Notes: a model not told the origin generated them from the sequence alone. A stretch of DNA of 64,000 bases from Spirosoma terrae (GCF_010435915.1 NZ_JAAFZH010000010.1:62001-126000); one strand, 5' to 3'; shown: positions 52,314-61,938, numbered from the stretch's first letter. Numbers and translations: made by a program.

Positions 52314-53327
52314 TTAAGAGCAACCTCGCCCGCTGGAATTAATGCGGATGCGAGTTCCATTGGTCTGATACGTAGCACCAATAGACAAACAGATCATGTC
52401 TAATTGGGCTGGTAAGGAAAGATTGGCCAGATTGGCCGTGAGCGTGCAGTTGACGAGTGCCTGCTCGTCGAAGGAGATATGTACGCCATACACATCATCC
52501 AACTCCCGAAACACCCTGGCAACGGGCGTATCGTCGAATACAAAATGCGTCCTGATGGCTTCCGGTTTTAAGACAACCGGGCGGTCGGCCAGTGCCTTCA
52601 CGATTCGACTATCTGACCGAAAAAAGGTGGCTTTTTCATTAGGTTTCAGTACTACGTCCGACTCCTTATCCTCGCTATCAGTTTGTCGATAAACCGCTAC
52701 GCGCCCCGTCCGAACGACCACTTCGGATGTGGGCTTACCGGCGTGGCCAATAATAGTAAAACTGGTTCCCAATACTTTCGTAACCATTCCATTAGCGTAG
52801 ACCAGAAATGGTTTGTCTGGGTTTTTGGCCACCTCAAAAAACGCTTCACCGTTTAACCGAACTTCCCGTTTGCGTCCTACGAACGTAGTGGCATAGTACA
52901 CCGTGCTACGTGGCTGTAACGTAACAGCACTACTATCACTCAGACTGATACGTAGCGGCTTGTTCGACTCATTCGTTCGGCTAACGATCTGCTCATCTGA
53001 CTGGTGGGAAGCTAGCTCGGTCTGATTGGACGTAGACCGGTTCAGAAAAAAGTATCCACCTAAACCCATTACCAGCAAAACGATGGCAGCAGCGGCAACC
53101 CGATAGAATATAGTCGGCAGTCGACGTAATGGTGCTTCTGTCGAAATCTGCGGGGCAAGCTCCTGCCAGTATTTTTCAATAAATGCGTTCTTGTCAGTTG
53201 CCGACAAAACGGATTCGGCAGGACCATCCAGATTTTCATACCAGGCTTCAATCTGCGCCCGCTCTTCGTCGGTCGCACTTCCGTTCTGGTATCTGGTCAA
53301 TAAGGTTACAAGCGATTGAGGAGTCAT
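52314..53327 (-). CDS. fecR: FecR-family anti-sigma factor
   Basis: 337 aa from ATG at 53327 (an ATG at 53348 would add seven residues). N-terminal helical cytoplasmic domain (LLTRYQNGSATDEERAQIEA WY), one TM helix (~residues 83-100, YRVAAAAIVLLVMGLGGYFF), then the periplasmic FecR domain with ITLSDGSAVTLQPRST-like text (SLSDSSAVTLQPRST) and GEAFFEVAKNPDKPF. The C-terminal domain fits the DUF4974 pattern. It receives the signal from the STN domain of the SusC upstream of the phosphatase genes and releases the sigma factor. Confidence 0.93.
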   Translation of the reverse strand: MTPQSLVTLLTRYQNGSATDEERAQIEAWYENLDGPAESVLSATDKNAFIEKYWQELAPQISTEAPLRRLPTIFYRVAAAAIVLLVMGLGGYFFLNRSTSNQTELASHQSDEQIVSRTNESNKPLRISLSDSSAVTLQPRSTVYYATTFVGRKREVRLNGEAFFEVAKNPDKPFLVYANGMVTKVLGTSFTIIGHAGKPTSEVVVRTGRVAVYRQTDSEDKESDVVLKPNEKATFFRSDSRIVKALADRPVVLKPEAIRTHFVFDDTPVARVFRELDDVYGVHISFDEQALVNCTLTANLANLSLPAQLDMICLSIGATYQTNGTRIRINSSGRGCS

Positions 53328-53457
53328 CCGGCAATTCGGCAGAAACATGTTTTCTCCGCTGAATTCATGGTCATGACGGGCAACTCGAAAAATACCCTAA
53401 GCCGTCAATATTATGGTTTTGTTAACGACTTACGTGATTACCCCATTTAAACGGTAG

Positions 53458-53519
53458 TTTCCCACAGAGGCATAGAAGTAAGAATCAATCCGCTGTGTCC
53501 GCTGCGTCGCTGTGGGAAA
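53458..53519. repeat. Intergenic inverted repeat, REP-like
   Basis: TTTCCCACAG (53458-53467) and CTGTGGGAAA (53510-53519) are perfect complements; the interval contains further related words (CCGCTGTGTCC, CGCTGTGGG). The theme cacagaggc...ctgtgggaaa resembles dispersed intergenic repeats common in Bacteroidota. It lies between the sigma and fecR genes, which otherwise would be a tight pair, and may adjust their relative expression. Confidence 0.6.
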
Positions 53520-53529
53520 TAAACCAGCC

Positions 53530-54117
53530 TCAGTTTCTTAACAGAACAGCTATTACAACGGCAGTAGCATAGTCGTGGAGGTGGGTACGCAGAAACGCCA
53601 GCGAACGGGATAAATGATACTCGATCGTTTTTTCGGACAAATCAAGGCGGGTGGCTATCTCGCGAATGGTTAGTTGCTCAAAACGACTCAGCACAAATAC
53701 CTCACGGGTTTTATCGGGCAGTTGCAGCAAGGCCTGATTGAGCGAATCGGTTAATTCGCTGTATTGCACCAGATTAGATGTACTTAACGTATCGGTCGGC
53801 GGTGTATATAGGAAATGGATCGCATACTGTTCGCCCTGTACTTGCGCTCGAACGTGGTCAATGATAAGATTTTTGAGGGACGTAGTGAGATAAGCCTTAA
53901 TGCTACTGATAAGCAACGTATTACGTTTTTGCCAGAGTCTCAGAAATAATTCCTGCGCCAGATCGGCAGCAACGGCATCATCGCGAAGTTTCCGCTTCGC
54001 CATGGCAAAGCAATCGTACCAATGGCGTTCATACAACGTCCGGAATGCCCCCTCGTTATCATAACGAAGTAGATTAACTAGCTCGTTATCGCTTAGCTCC
54101 TGCTCAGACATGATCAC
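53530..54117 (-). CDS. ECF-type sigma factor of the FecR pair
   Basis: 195 aa. Region 2: AFRTLYERHWYDCFAMAKRK, VAADLAQELFLRLW. Region 4: LLQLPDKTREVFVLSRFEQ, TIREIATRLDLSEKTIEYHL. The C-terminal tail is hydrophobic (ATAVVIAVLL), as often seen in Bacteroidetes-specific ECF factors. Its anti-sigma FecR follows 200 bases downstream and the STN-SusC after that, so it should activate the SusC/SusD/phosphatase operon when the receptor is loaded. Confidence 0.92.
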   Translation of the reverse strand: MIMSEQELSDNELVNLLRYDNEGAFRTLYERHWYDCFAMAKRKLRDDAVAADLAQELFLRLWQKRNTLLISSIKAYLTTSLKNLIIDHVRAQVQGEQYAIHFLYTPPTDTLSTSNLVQYSELTDSLNQALLQLPDKTREVFVLSRFEQLTIREIATRLDLSEKTIEYHLSRSLAFLRTHLHDYATAVVIAVLLRN

Positions 54118-54272
54118 AAAATTCGCACGGATGCCTAGCTATGTTAGCGAAAGCCGGGTTAAGATTTTATGAAGTATTGCCCCATTAACATCACAATTAC
54201 TTAGAAAACGGATCGAAAAAACCCTAATTTTTTCCAGATAAAAATTAAAAACTTGACTTCATAGCGCACAAA

Positions 54273-54304
54273 AAAGCCGCTTCCCATTGGTCGGAAGCGG
54301 CTTT
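54273..54304 (-). terminator. Terminator of the second SusC/SusD operon
   Basis: AAAGCCGCTTCC (54273-54284) and GGAAGCGGCTTT (54293-54304) pair perfectly around an eight-base loop. On the minus strand six T residues follow. It lies 30 bases past the DUF1684 stop and closes the leftward operon that begins at the SAM riboswitch. Confidence 0.88.
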
Positions 54305-54333
54305 AAACCATTGCTTAGATGGAGCGGACTATA

Positions 54334-55209
54334 TCAATGATCACCATATCGTTTTTCTCCGGCGGTAATCGATACGGTCAGCTTATTCTCTTTGGGAGGT
54401 GTCGGGCACGTAGCATACGGCGTAAAGGCGCAGGGCGGATTAGTTGCTTTGTTAAAATCCAACCAGGTGTTTCCCTCCGCATCGGGGCCCGGTGCATCTA
54501 AAAAGCGGCCTCCGCCATACGTATCGTGTTTGTTGGTCTGGTCGGCGAATACAAAATGTAGTCGCTTGGTTGTTCCGGTCGCAGCCAGACTTTGCTCTTT
54601 CCCGTCAACGGTAAACAGTAATCGTCCCGGCGAATCCTGTTCGCTTACCCGGCCCGTAATGTCGGTGATCGAAATTTTCTTACCCGGCGTCGGTACAAAT
54701 TTCGCTTTCACCCGCCAGTCGGTACTGATCGGATACGTATCGATGCCTTTGAATTCTTTCAGGTACGGGCTTTCCAGATCGCGCAGTCGAATGGCATATT
54801 TATCGCCCCGCTGAATCACAAACCAACGTAGTGAGTTATGTTTCAATACGGTCGGCTTGCCCGTGTACGGAAATATCTCCAGATTGGTTACGGGTTTTTC
54901 ACCCTCAAAAATCTCCGAACCGGGAGCGGCTTCAACGCTCACCCGGCCTTTTTTCAGAATGATCTTTCCCAACGTAGCCTTACTATGTTCTTCGGGAAAT
55001 ACAATGATATTTTTATCACTTCCGCCAAACGTATTGTCACCTTCGTTCAGCCAGAACAACCCGGCCAGGTTGAGCCAGCCTTCTTCTTTTTTGAGATCTT
55101 CAACTCGTTTTTCGTGCCACGTTTTTAATTCGGCCTCATACGGCGTATCGGCCCTAAAAGCCAGCAGTAACAGGGGCAATGCCAACAACCAACTCGTTTG
55201 CTTTTTCAT
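54334..55209 (-). CDS. DUF1684 family exported protein
   Basis: 291 aa, signal peptide in the first ~20 residues (WLLALPLLLLAFRADT). The family is clear: TWHEKRVEDLKKEEGWLNLA GLFWL near residue 35, GLFWLNEGDNTFGG, a central beta domain, and the conserved end FNKATNPPCAFTPYATCPTP followed by NKLTV and AGEKRY. Members are widespread periplasmic or secreted proteins of unknown biochemical function. It is the last gene of the riboswitch-led SusC/SusD/TPR operon, 34 bases after the TPR gene. The Cys pair in NPPCAFTPYATC may be structural or metal-binding. Confidence 0.85.
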   Translation of the reverse strand: MKKQTSWLLALPLLLLAFRADTPYEAELKTWHEKRVEDLKKEEGWLNLAGLFWLNEGDNTFGGSDKNIIVFPEEHSKATLGKIILKKGRVSVEAAPGSEIFEGEKPVTNLEIFPYTGKPTVLKHNSLRWFVIQRGDKYAIRLRDLESPYLKEFKGIDTYPISTDWRVKAKFVPTPGKKISITDITGRVSEQDSPGRLLFTVDGKEQSLAATGTTKRLHFVFADQTNKHDTYGGGRFLDAPGPDAEGNTWLDFNKATNPPCAFTPYATCPTPPKENKLTVSITAGEKRYGDH

Positions 55210-55243
55210 GGTTATACGTGATTAACTGTTTGTATTTATTTGA

Positions 55244-56965
55244 TTATAAAGGAAATAGTGTTTTGTCACCGAACTGCGCGATATGCTGTACATGCGTGGC
55301 GTATTCTTTTGTTTTGGCTAGGTCGCCCTTCTGCTTGTAGACTTTATACAGTCCCCAGTACGCATTGGCTGTATTCGGATGGCGCTCCAATAACTCCTGA
55401 TAGGCTTTTATCGCTTTATCGTACTGATTGGCTTTCAGATGTGTTTCGGCCAGACTGATCAGTACCGGACGAGCGTAGGACGGCGGCTCACTATAACCCA
55501 ATTCGTCTTCCTTTACTTTTGCTTTTTCCAGCAACGTAACGGCTTCGCTGTAGTTGTTTTCTGCCGCCTTGATCAATCCCTGCAATTCCAGCGACGCTAC
55601 GTTCAGATCATTCAGCCGCCGAACCGTAATCACATCGCCCGTCGCTTGCTGATTGGCATTCCGCCAGAGTGATGCATCTAAAGCGTCAGCAAAGCGTTTG
55701 GCCTCGTCAACCCGGTTATTCTTCACCGCTTCCATACCCGATGCGAAGTAGTATAGCCCATCTTTATAAGCCATAGCCTTGGTCGTGTACAAACTATCTT
55801 TATCGAGTTTGATAGCGGCCAATCGGTCGGCCGCTTTCCGATAAAAACCAAAACAGAGTTCCATTTTGGCCGGAGCAATCACACCCTGATAGAAAAAACG
55901 CCCTTCGTATTTCCGTTTCCGCTCTTTGGTGGCAGACATGTTTTGCAGCTTTTCCGCGTAGTACAATGCCGTAGCATAACGGCCATCTTCGGCACAGTTC
56001 GACAATAGATAGTTAATGTTGTGGATGTAATTCCAGGCGTCCACCTCCGGAATATGCTGTTTCTTCATGTAGGCCGAATCAACCGCCAGAGAAGCCACAA
56101 ACGAGTCATAGGCCTTTTTGTAATCACCCACTTTATAGTAAATATGACCGGGCATATGCACCATGTGTCCCGAATTTGGCGCCAGTTTGGGCAGGATAGC
56201 GGCACTCTGCAAAGCCTGCTCGGCACAGCAGTTTTCCATCAGATGAATCCAGTAATGATGGACAGCGGCATTGTTAGGATGCGTTTTCAGCAAATCGCGA
56301 AGCAAGTATTCGGCATAGATCTGGCCTTCGCGGGGATTCATGTTGGTGTCGTACCCACCCATTTTACTCAGCGCCAGAAACAGCTTGGCATCTACATCAT
56401 CAGGGTATTTATGCACGATGATTTCGAGCTTTTTCTGATACTCCCGTTTGCCATTCTCACTATCCGAATCACGGGCCAGAATGCCCTCCGCATAGAGACG
56501 CTCCTTTTCGGATGTGGATGCCTTCAGGGCTTTCAGTTTCTGAACGGCTATTCGTTTATCGGCGGCAAAATCATTGCCTTCGATGGCTCCAATGGCGCTA
56601 TACAAACCCCAATACGGCATAATGGCCGTTGAGTCATGCCGAATGGCTTCTTTAAACGCCCGATACGCTTCAAAATCCCAGAAGCAATGCAGCAGCGCAA
56701 CGCCCTGATTAAACAGCGCCTGCGTTTTTGGCGACGACGTTTTAATGGCTAAATCGACCGTACCAATACCACTGATTAGTTCAGGAATCGGTAAATTATG
56801 CACAAAGGCCGTCTCTTTGCGGTAATCCTGAATGTGACTTAAATGGCTGTGATTCAGGTCGTGGCTGTCGCCATCGTGCACATCGTGCTGATGTTCGGCA
56901 GGCCGAACTCGCTGTCCCAGCGCGCTACAGGCGATCAGACAAAAAATTAAAATACGAAATTTCAT
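55244..56965 (-). CDS. Exported TPR protein with His-rich N-terminus
   Basis: 573 aa, signal peptide (~residues 1-18, ending ALGQ). Residues 25-44 carry seven His (25, 27, 30, 35, 39, 41, 44) mixed with Asp and Glu, a probable metal-binding segment. The body is tetratricopeptide repeats (ALFNQGVALLHCFWDFEAYR; MPGHIYYKVGDYKKAYDSFV; KANQYDKAIKAYQELLERHP; AKTKEY). The large central repeats match a family of bacterial TPR proteins with the H-(M/S)-P-(G/S)-H-I motif. Between susD and the DUF1684 gene of the riboswitch-controlled operon. It probably handles the imported ligand or a cofactor in the periplasm; the metal role is inference. Confidence 0.75.
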   Translation of the reverse strand: MKFRILIFCLIACSALGQRVRPAEHQHDVHDGDSHDLNHSHLSHIQDYRKETAFVHNLPIPELISGIGTVDLAIKTSSPKTQALFNQGVALLHCFWDFEAYRAFKEAIRHDSTAIMPYWGLYSAIGAIEGNDFAADKRIAVQKLKALKASTSEKERLYAEGILARDSDSENGKREYQKKLEIIVHKYPDDVDAKLFLALSKMGGYDTNMNPREGQIYAEYLLRDLLKTHPNNAAVHHYWIHLMENCCAEQALQSAAILPKLAPNSGHMVHMPGHIYYKVGDYKKAYDSFVASLAVDSAYMKKQHIPEVDAWNYIHNINYLLSNCAEDGRYATALYYAEKLQNMSATKERKRKYEGRFFYQGVIAPAKMELCFGFYRKAADRLAAIKLDKDSLYTTKAMAYKDGLYYFASGMEAVKNNRVDEAKRFADALDASLWRNANQQATGDVITVRRLNDLNVASLELQGLIKAAENNYSEAVTLLEKAKVKEDELGYSEPPSYARPVLISLAETHLKANQYDKAIKAYQELLERHPNTANAYWGLYKVYKQKGDLAKTKEYATHVQHIAQFGDKTLFPL

Positions 56966-57029
56966 ATACGTGATTGAAGATCGATCGTCTGCCAGAACGA
57001 TATGTCCTGGCAGACTACAGGAAGGTTCA

Positions 57030-58496
57030 TTAACTCAGCAATAGCTTGTTGGTTGTAATCTCGATGTTCGGTAACGGAAACGTATAGTTGCTCTGCGAGG
57101 GCAGAACCTGGGGGGCACTATTCGAGCTGCTTGACTTAGCGGGCAATGGCAATAAATTACGTAGCAGATCATTCGACCGGAATCCCTCACCCAGCAACTC
57201 AATCCGGCGCTCCTTCAGAATGGTATTGATCAACGTAGCCTGCGTACTGACGGCACTCGTCGGGAACGTATAACTCGCATCGGAACGATTCCGAACCGCT
57301 TTTAGCAAGTCGGTTGCTTTCTGCAAATCGCCTGTACGGGCCGCTGCTTCCGCGTAGTTCAGCAATACTTCCGAATAGCGGATAATGGGCAGATAATCCA
57401 GAAAGGGCGATGGTTTGTTGTATTTGGTCAGAAACTGAACCCCCGATGCTGTCCGCGAAAACGTCCGGCGCAGATCCGTTGACTTCCATTCCGTGTCGCC
57501 CCAGATACCGCTCGGATTCAGGTTATACTCGGAATTGGCGTTGAAGACATACGGAAACGATGATTGTCCCGTTACGTTATCCAGCTCGGTCATGGGCACC
57601 GATAAAATGGACTCGGTACTGGTATAGTTGGTCGTAAAAATCTCGACAATGTTCTGGAGCTTATGATTAACGCCCGTAGCCGCCGAATACGGGGCCGTTG
57701 CCGATACGATTTTCTGGGCTTCGTCAATTACCTTGGCCCAGTTGCCGCTGTTCAGATAAACACGCGTCTTCAGCGCAATCGCCGTATTCCGGTGCGCACG
57801 CGTCGTATTCAGTAACGCCGTCGAATAGTTGAGTGGCAGGTCGGGCTCAGCTTCATTCAAGTCTTTGATAATCTGAGCATATACCTCAGCCACGGTGCTA
57901 CGTTTCAGGTCGTTATTGGCGTTGGTTGTTTCGGCCTGCAACCGTAGTGGCAATCCAGGCGACGTACCCTGATTTTCAGTAAAAGGCCGCGCATACAACG
58001 TAACGAGACTAAAATAACTCAGCGCCCGCAAAAATTTGGCTTCAGCAATGTACTGTTTCGTCAACGTAGCACTCAGCTTATTCGGGTTATCCTGCAAACC
58101 CTTAATCAGGATATTGGCATTATTGATAGCCCCATACGCCGACGTCCAGAAACCAGCCACAAAGTTCGACCCGGAGTTTAGCGTCTGGTTCCAGGCTTCA
58201 TAGGCGGTGAACGTATTGCTGGTCCGATTAATGAACTCTTCCCCACGCGCTTCCTGGTACGTGAAGTAATTGCCCCCGTAGTAATTGCCGCTTTTTATCG
58301 CCTTGTAAATACCGTTCACAAGACCAGCTATCCGGTCGGGCGTATCGAAGGCGTTAGCGCCACTGATCGAGGTTTCTGGCTGAGGATTAAGTAATTCCGT
58401 TTCGTTACATGCCGACACGGTCAGGACCAGTCCCAAACTTAGAAACCCTCCCAAACGATGTACTGATTTAATCAAATTATAGGTTTTCATACTCAT
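57030..58496 (-). CDS. susD: SusD-family outer-membrane lipoprotein
   Basis: 488 aa. Signal with lipobox (GLVLTVSAC); an ATG two codons later is the alternative start. SusD-like: AFDTPDRIAGLVNGIYKAIK, IAEAKFLRALSYFSLVTLYA, RYSEVLLNYAEAAARTGD and KERRIELLGEGFRSNDLLR. It binds the ligand on top of the SusC barrel encoded upstream, from which it is separated by 151 bases containing a hairpin. Shorter than the first SusD of the window, and only loosely similar, so the two loci handle different substrates. Confidence 0.92.
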   Translation of the reverse strand: MSMKTYNLIKSVHRLGGFLSLGLVLTVSACNETELLNPQPETSISGANAFDTPDRIAGLVNGIYKAIKSGNYYGGNYFTYQEARGEEFINRTSNTFTAYEAWNQTLNSGSNFVAGFWTSAYGAINNANILIKGLQDNPNKLSATLTKQYIAEAKFLRALSYFSLVTLYARPFTENQGTSPGLPLRLQAETTNANNDLKRSTVAEVYAQIIKDLNEAEPDLPLNYSTALLNTTRAHRNTAIALKTRVYLNSGNWAKVIDEAQKIVSATAPYSAATGVNHKLQNIVEIFTTNYTSTESILSVPMTELDNVTGQSSFPYVFNANSEYNLNPSGIWGDTEWKSTDLRRTFSRTASGVQFLTKYNKPSPFLDYLPIIRYSEVLLNYAEAAARTGDLQKATDLLKAVRNRSDASYTFPTSAVSTQATLINTILKERRIELLGEGFRSNDLLRNLLPLPAKSSSSNSAPQVLPSQSNYTFPLPNIEITTNKLLLS

Positions 58497-58516
58497 TTCT
58501 GTTGTGTTAACGTAGC

Positions 58517-58609
58517 TTATGGCTGTCGTTCACAGCGATTCGATCGCGGCCTGCAACTCGCTCACTAAATCGTTGACTTTCTGAAAGTTCCATAAACGAC
58601 AGACCATAA
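58517..58609 (-). promoter_or_regulatory. Intergenic hairpin between susC and susD
   Basis: TTATGGCTGTCGTT (58517-58530) pairs with AACGACAGACCATAA (58595-58609) with one bulged base. Without a T run it is not a terminator. Hairpins between susC and susD are common and may set their mRNA ratio or protect fragments; the exact role here is unknown. Confidence 0.5.
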
Positions 58610-58647
58610 ACTACAAGCTCTTTGTATTGAGAAACGTACTGTTTTCG

Positions 58648-61600
58648 TTAGAAACCGAGGTTTAGCCCTACGGTGAATGTTCTGGCCTGACCGATTGAGT
58701 TTTTCTCTACGCCCGGTGTGGTGTTTGAGTTACCGTTCGACGATGATTCAGGATCGGCGCCTTTATACGCGGTTAGCAGGAATAGATTCGACCCTTGCGC
58801 ATAAATCCGAAGCGAGCTGATACCCGATTTTCCGAAGATCGTGGCGGGTAATCGGTAGCCAATCGATGCATTTTGCAGACGGAGGAAATCGCCTTTTTCG
58901 GCATTGGTCGACACGGGGAACGATGAGCCACTCGATGTCTGATCGTTGTAGACCAACCGGGGTACGTCGGTAATATCACCGGGTTTCTGCCAGCGGGTCA
59001 ATACTTCCGTCGAGTTGTTGTAAGCGCGCTGATCGAGCAACGTAGCGCGGGTGCCGTTCATGATCAGGTTGCCACCGGAGTAGGTCAGGTTGAGGCTCGC
59101 ATCGAAATTCCGGAACTTAAAGTTGTTCGAGAAACCACCGTACCATTTTGGTAATGCATTACCAATCAGATAGTAATCCGCCCCCGTAATGGCCGGAGCG
59201 GGTTTCCCGTCCAGATAGGTCCACTGGCTGCCGCCCGGCGCAACCACCTGACTGTATTGCACCTTCTCCCCTTTCGCATTGATGAAAATCCGCTGGCCAT
59301 TATCGGGATTCACCCCGGCCGTTTTGGCACCATACAGACTACCCACTGAATAGCCGACGCGCGTTACGTTAGTTGTTTCATAAGCCACCATCGTGGTTCC
59401 GACGATATCGGTGTTGCCATCAGACAGGGCTGTTACCCTGTTCGTTATATTGGAATAATTCAGCGATGCGTTCCAGGAAAAATCACCCCTACGTAGTAAT
59501 GTACCGGTAATTCCCAGCTCAATTCCCCGATTATACATAGCCCCTACGTTGCCGAGAATGGAGCTGCCCGGAATGCCTTTTGACACGGCTTGCGGAGCGC
59601 TCAGAATCAGACCATTTACGTTGTTATTGAAGTACGTCAGCTCAACCTGAAAGCGGTCGTTCAGGAAGCCCAGATCGGCTCCAATGTTGGTCTGATCGCT
59701 GGTTTCCCAGCCCAGATTCGGGTTACCCGCCTGCGATATGGCCCAGGTTGGTACGTTGCCATACAATGAGCCACTGTACAATTCCAGCGAGCTATACGAA
59801 TCGCTTAAATTACCGTTACCGACCCGTCCCCAACTGGCCCGAAGCTTGATATTGGTAAGAGCAGTCGCCAGTCGTGAATTCTTGTAGAAAGGTTCTTCCG
59901 ACAACGCCCAGCCCGCCGATACGCCACCGAAGTTTCCATATTTCTTACCAACGCCAAGAGCGGAGTTCCCATCCCGTCTGAAATTGATCGTCGCGAAGTA
60001 TTTCTTGTTCAGATCGTAGGTCAGCCGCGAAAAGAACGACAGATAAGCCCGTTCGTTGATGTCGTTGCCCGAGGCTGTAATCGATCCCCAGTTGCCCTGA
60101 TAATTCTGAAAGAACGGATCGGACGTTTGCGTACGGGTAGCGCCCCACGATGAGTTATCAAATTTTTGCACATCATAACCCGCCAGTACCGATACCGCGT
60201 GCTTACCGCCGAACGTCTCGTTATACGTTAGCGTGTTCGCCCAGTCCCAGTTGTCGCGCACGGCACTCACATTGGTAGCCGAACCCCGACTCGAAAAGCC
60301 GTTCCCCTGAATGGGACTGTCGAAACTCACGTTATCGGTCCGCAGCCGATCAATAGAGTAGGTGGTCGTAAAATCCAGATTTTTCAGGATTCTGGCATTC
60401 GCACTGAAACTGCCGATAATTCGGTCATTCTGGGATGAATAGCGGTTCAAATCCAGCAGCGCAACAGGGTTTCCGAAGTTGCTGACCACCTGGTTATTGC
60501 CCATGCCAATCGTATTTGGGTTCGACGCACTGATGTTATAGCTGCCGTCTGGGTTATAGGCCGGTACGTTTGGCGGTAACGCAATCGCCAGACGCGCTGC
60601 CGATACCAGCAGGAACGTAGTGTTCGGCGTTGAACCGGAATAGGGCGACAGGTTAAAGCTCGTATTGTAGGAAACGCTGGCTTTTAGCTTCAACCAGTTG
60701 GTTATTTCCTGATCGATATTAAAGCGGGCACCTTTCCGGTTAAAATCATTCCCTCTCAGAATACCCTGCTGCTTGGTGTAGTTAGCCGAGAAAAAATAAC
60801 TCGTCGATTTGGTACCACCCGATACGCTGATGTTATGGCTCTGCGACACTCCAGTACGGTAAATATGATCGTACCAACGCGTATCGATCGGCGTTCCGTC
60901 TGGATTATTATTTTGAAAAAACAGTGCCGACGCTACGTTGTCGTTGTTCTGGTTTCCCCCCAGGATTTTAGCGTTCAGAACCGCTTCATTCTTGATCGCA
61001 ATGTATTGTTCGGCATTCAGCAGTTGGGGCAACCGAACCGTTTCGGATACACCGGCCCAGGATTCGTAGTTGATCCGTGGTTTGCCTTCTTTTCCGCGTT
61101 TGGTCGTAATCAGTAACACGCCCGCTGCAGCCCGGGAACCGTAGATCGCCGTTGAAGCCGCATCCTTTAATACGTCGATCGACTCAATATCAGCCGGATT
61201 GATATCTCCCAATGGATTATTCGGGACAGCCGTGCTGGCCGATACGTTGCCGGTGTTGATGGGAATGCCGTCGACCACGACCAGCGGATACGAACTCAAC
61301 GAAATGGAGTTGACACCCCGAATTCGAATCACGGGCGGGTTGTTCAGCACACCGTTCGGCTGAGCGATGCTGACACCAGCGGCCCGCCCCTGCAACGCCT
61401 GATCGAAACTTTGAACCGGCTGTTGTTTAATGGCATCGCCACTGACTCGCACTGCCGAACCGGTAAATTCAGCTTTTGTCTGCGTACCATAGCCGACAAC
61501 CATTACTTCGCTGAGTTGCTTCGTATCAGCACTCAGTTCAATGGTGAATGATGTACGGTTTTGTATCGGCTGTTCGATGGTTGCATAGCCAATGAAGGAA

Positions 61601-61839
61601 AAAAGCAACGTAGCGTTTGCCGGAACATTCAATTTGAAGCGGCCTTCCTGATCAGACGTAGTGCCCGTTGTGGTTCCTTTCACAACAACCGACACGCCGG
61701 GTAAAGCCTCACCCGATGTCTTGTCTTTAATGGTTCCCGAGACCGATTGCCCCTGGGCAAAAGTCTCTCCTGTTAGCAATAAAACGACAGCCAGAAGCTG
61801 TAGACTGCCGTTCAAATGACGTAGAATTCTGTTTATCAT
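58648..61839 (-). CDS. susC: SusC-family TonB-dependent transporter, riboswitch-controlled
   Basis: 1063 aa, signal peptide in the first ~28 residues (LQLLAVVLLLTGETFAQ). Domains: carboxypeptidase-like sandwich (VSGTIKDKTSGEALPGVSVV), TonB box and plug (EVMVVGYGTQTKAEFTGSAV; PLVVVDGIPINTGN), then the beta barrel ending in FTVGLNLGF. It lacks the STN domain, so it is not part of a sigma/FecR signalling loop. Its leader carries a SAM-I aptamer 246 bases upstream of the ATG, so expression should fall when SAM is plentiful. The ligand is unknown, but a sulfur-containing or methionine-related compound is the natural hypothesis. Confidence 0.93.
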   Translation of the reverse strand: MINRILRHLNGSLQLLAVVLLLTGETFAQGQSVSGTIKDKTSGEALPGVSVVVKGTTTGTTSDQEGRFKLNVPANATLLFSFIGYATIEQPIQNRTSFTIELSADTKQLSEVMVVGYGTQTKAEFTGSAVRVSGDAIKQQPVQSFDQALQGRAAGVSIAQPNGVLNNPPVIRIRGVNSISLSSYPLVVVDGIPINTGNVSASTAVPNNPLGDINPADIESIDVLKDAASTAIYGSRAAAGVLLITTKRGKEGKPRINYESWAGVSETVRLPQLLNAEQYIAIKNEAVLNAKILGGNQNNDNVASALFFQNNNPDGTPIDTRWYDHIYRTGVSQSHNISVSGGTKSTSYFFSANYTKQQGILRGNDFNRKGARFNIDQEITNWLKLKASVSYNTSFNLSPYSGSTPNTTFLLVSAARLAIALPPNVPAYNPDGSYNISASNPNTIGMGNNQVVSNFGNPVALLDLNRYSSQNDRIIGSFSANARILKNLDFTTTYSIDRLRTDNVSFDSPIQGNGFSSRGSATNVSAVRDNWDWANTLTYNETFGGKHAVSVLAGYDVQKFDNSSWGATRTQTSDPFFQNYQGNWGSITASGNDINERAYLSFFSRLTYDLNKKYFATINFRRDGNSALGVGKKYGNFGGVSAGWALSEEPFYKNSRLATALTNIKLRASWGRVGNGNLSDSYSSLELYSGSLYGNVPTWAISQAGNPNLGWETSDQTNIGADLGFLNDRFQVELTYFNNNVNGLILSAPQAVSKGIPGSSILGNVGAMYNRGIELGITGTLLRRGDFSWNASLNYSNITNRVTALSDGNTDIVGTTMVAYETTNVTRVGYSVGSLYGAKTAGVNPDNGQRIFINAKGEKVQYSQVVAPGGSQWTYLDGKPAPAITGADYYLIGNALPKWYGGFSNNFKFRNFDASLNLTYSGGNLIMNGTRATLLDQRAYNNSTEVLTRWQKPGDITDVPRLVYNDQTSSGSSFPVSTNAEKGDFLRLQNASIGYRLPATIFGKSGISSLRIYAQGSNLFLLTAYKGADPESSSNGNSNTTPGVEKNSIGQARTFTVGLNLGF

Positions 61840-61938
61840 GGTTTTGTTCTTCGGTTGTAAATCGGTTGGTATATTTACAAGTACTATTAATACATATACT
61901 CTATATATTTAGTAGAATATAAACATATAGTTAACATT

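Noticed and set aside
56021-56632. 203-codon plus-strand frame opposite the TPR gene
   Set aside because: Antisense of TPR codons, with no recognisable motif, signal or operon partner.
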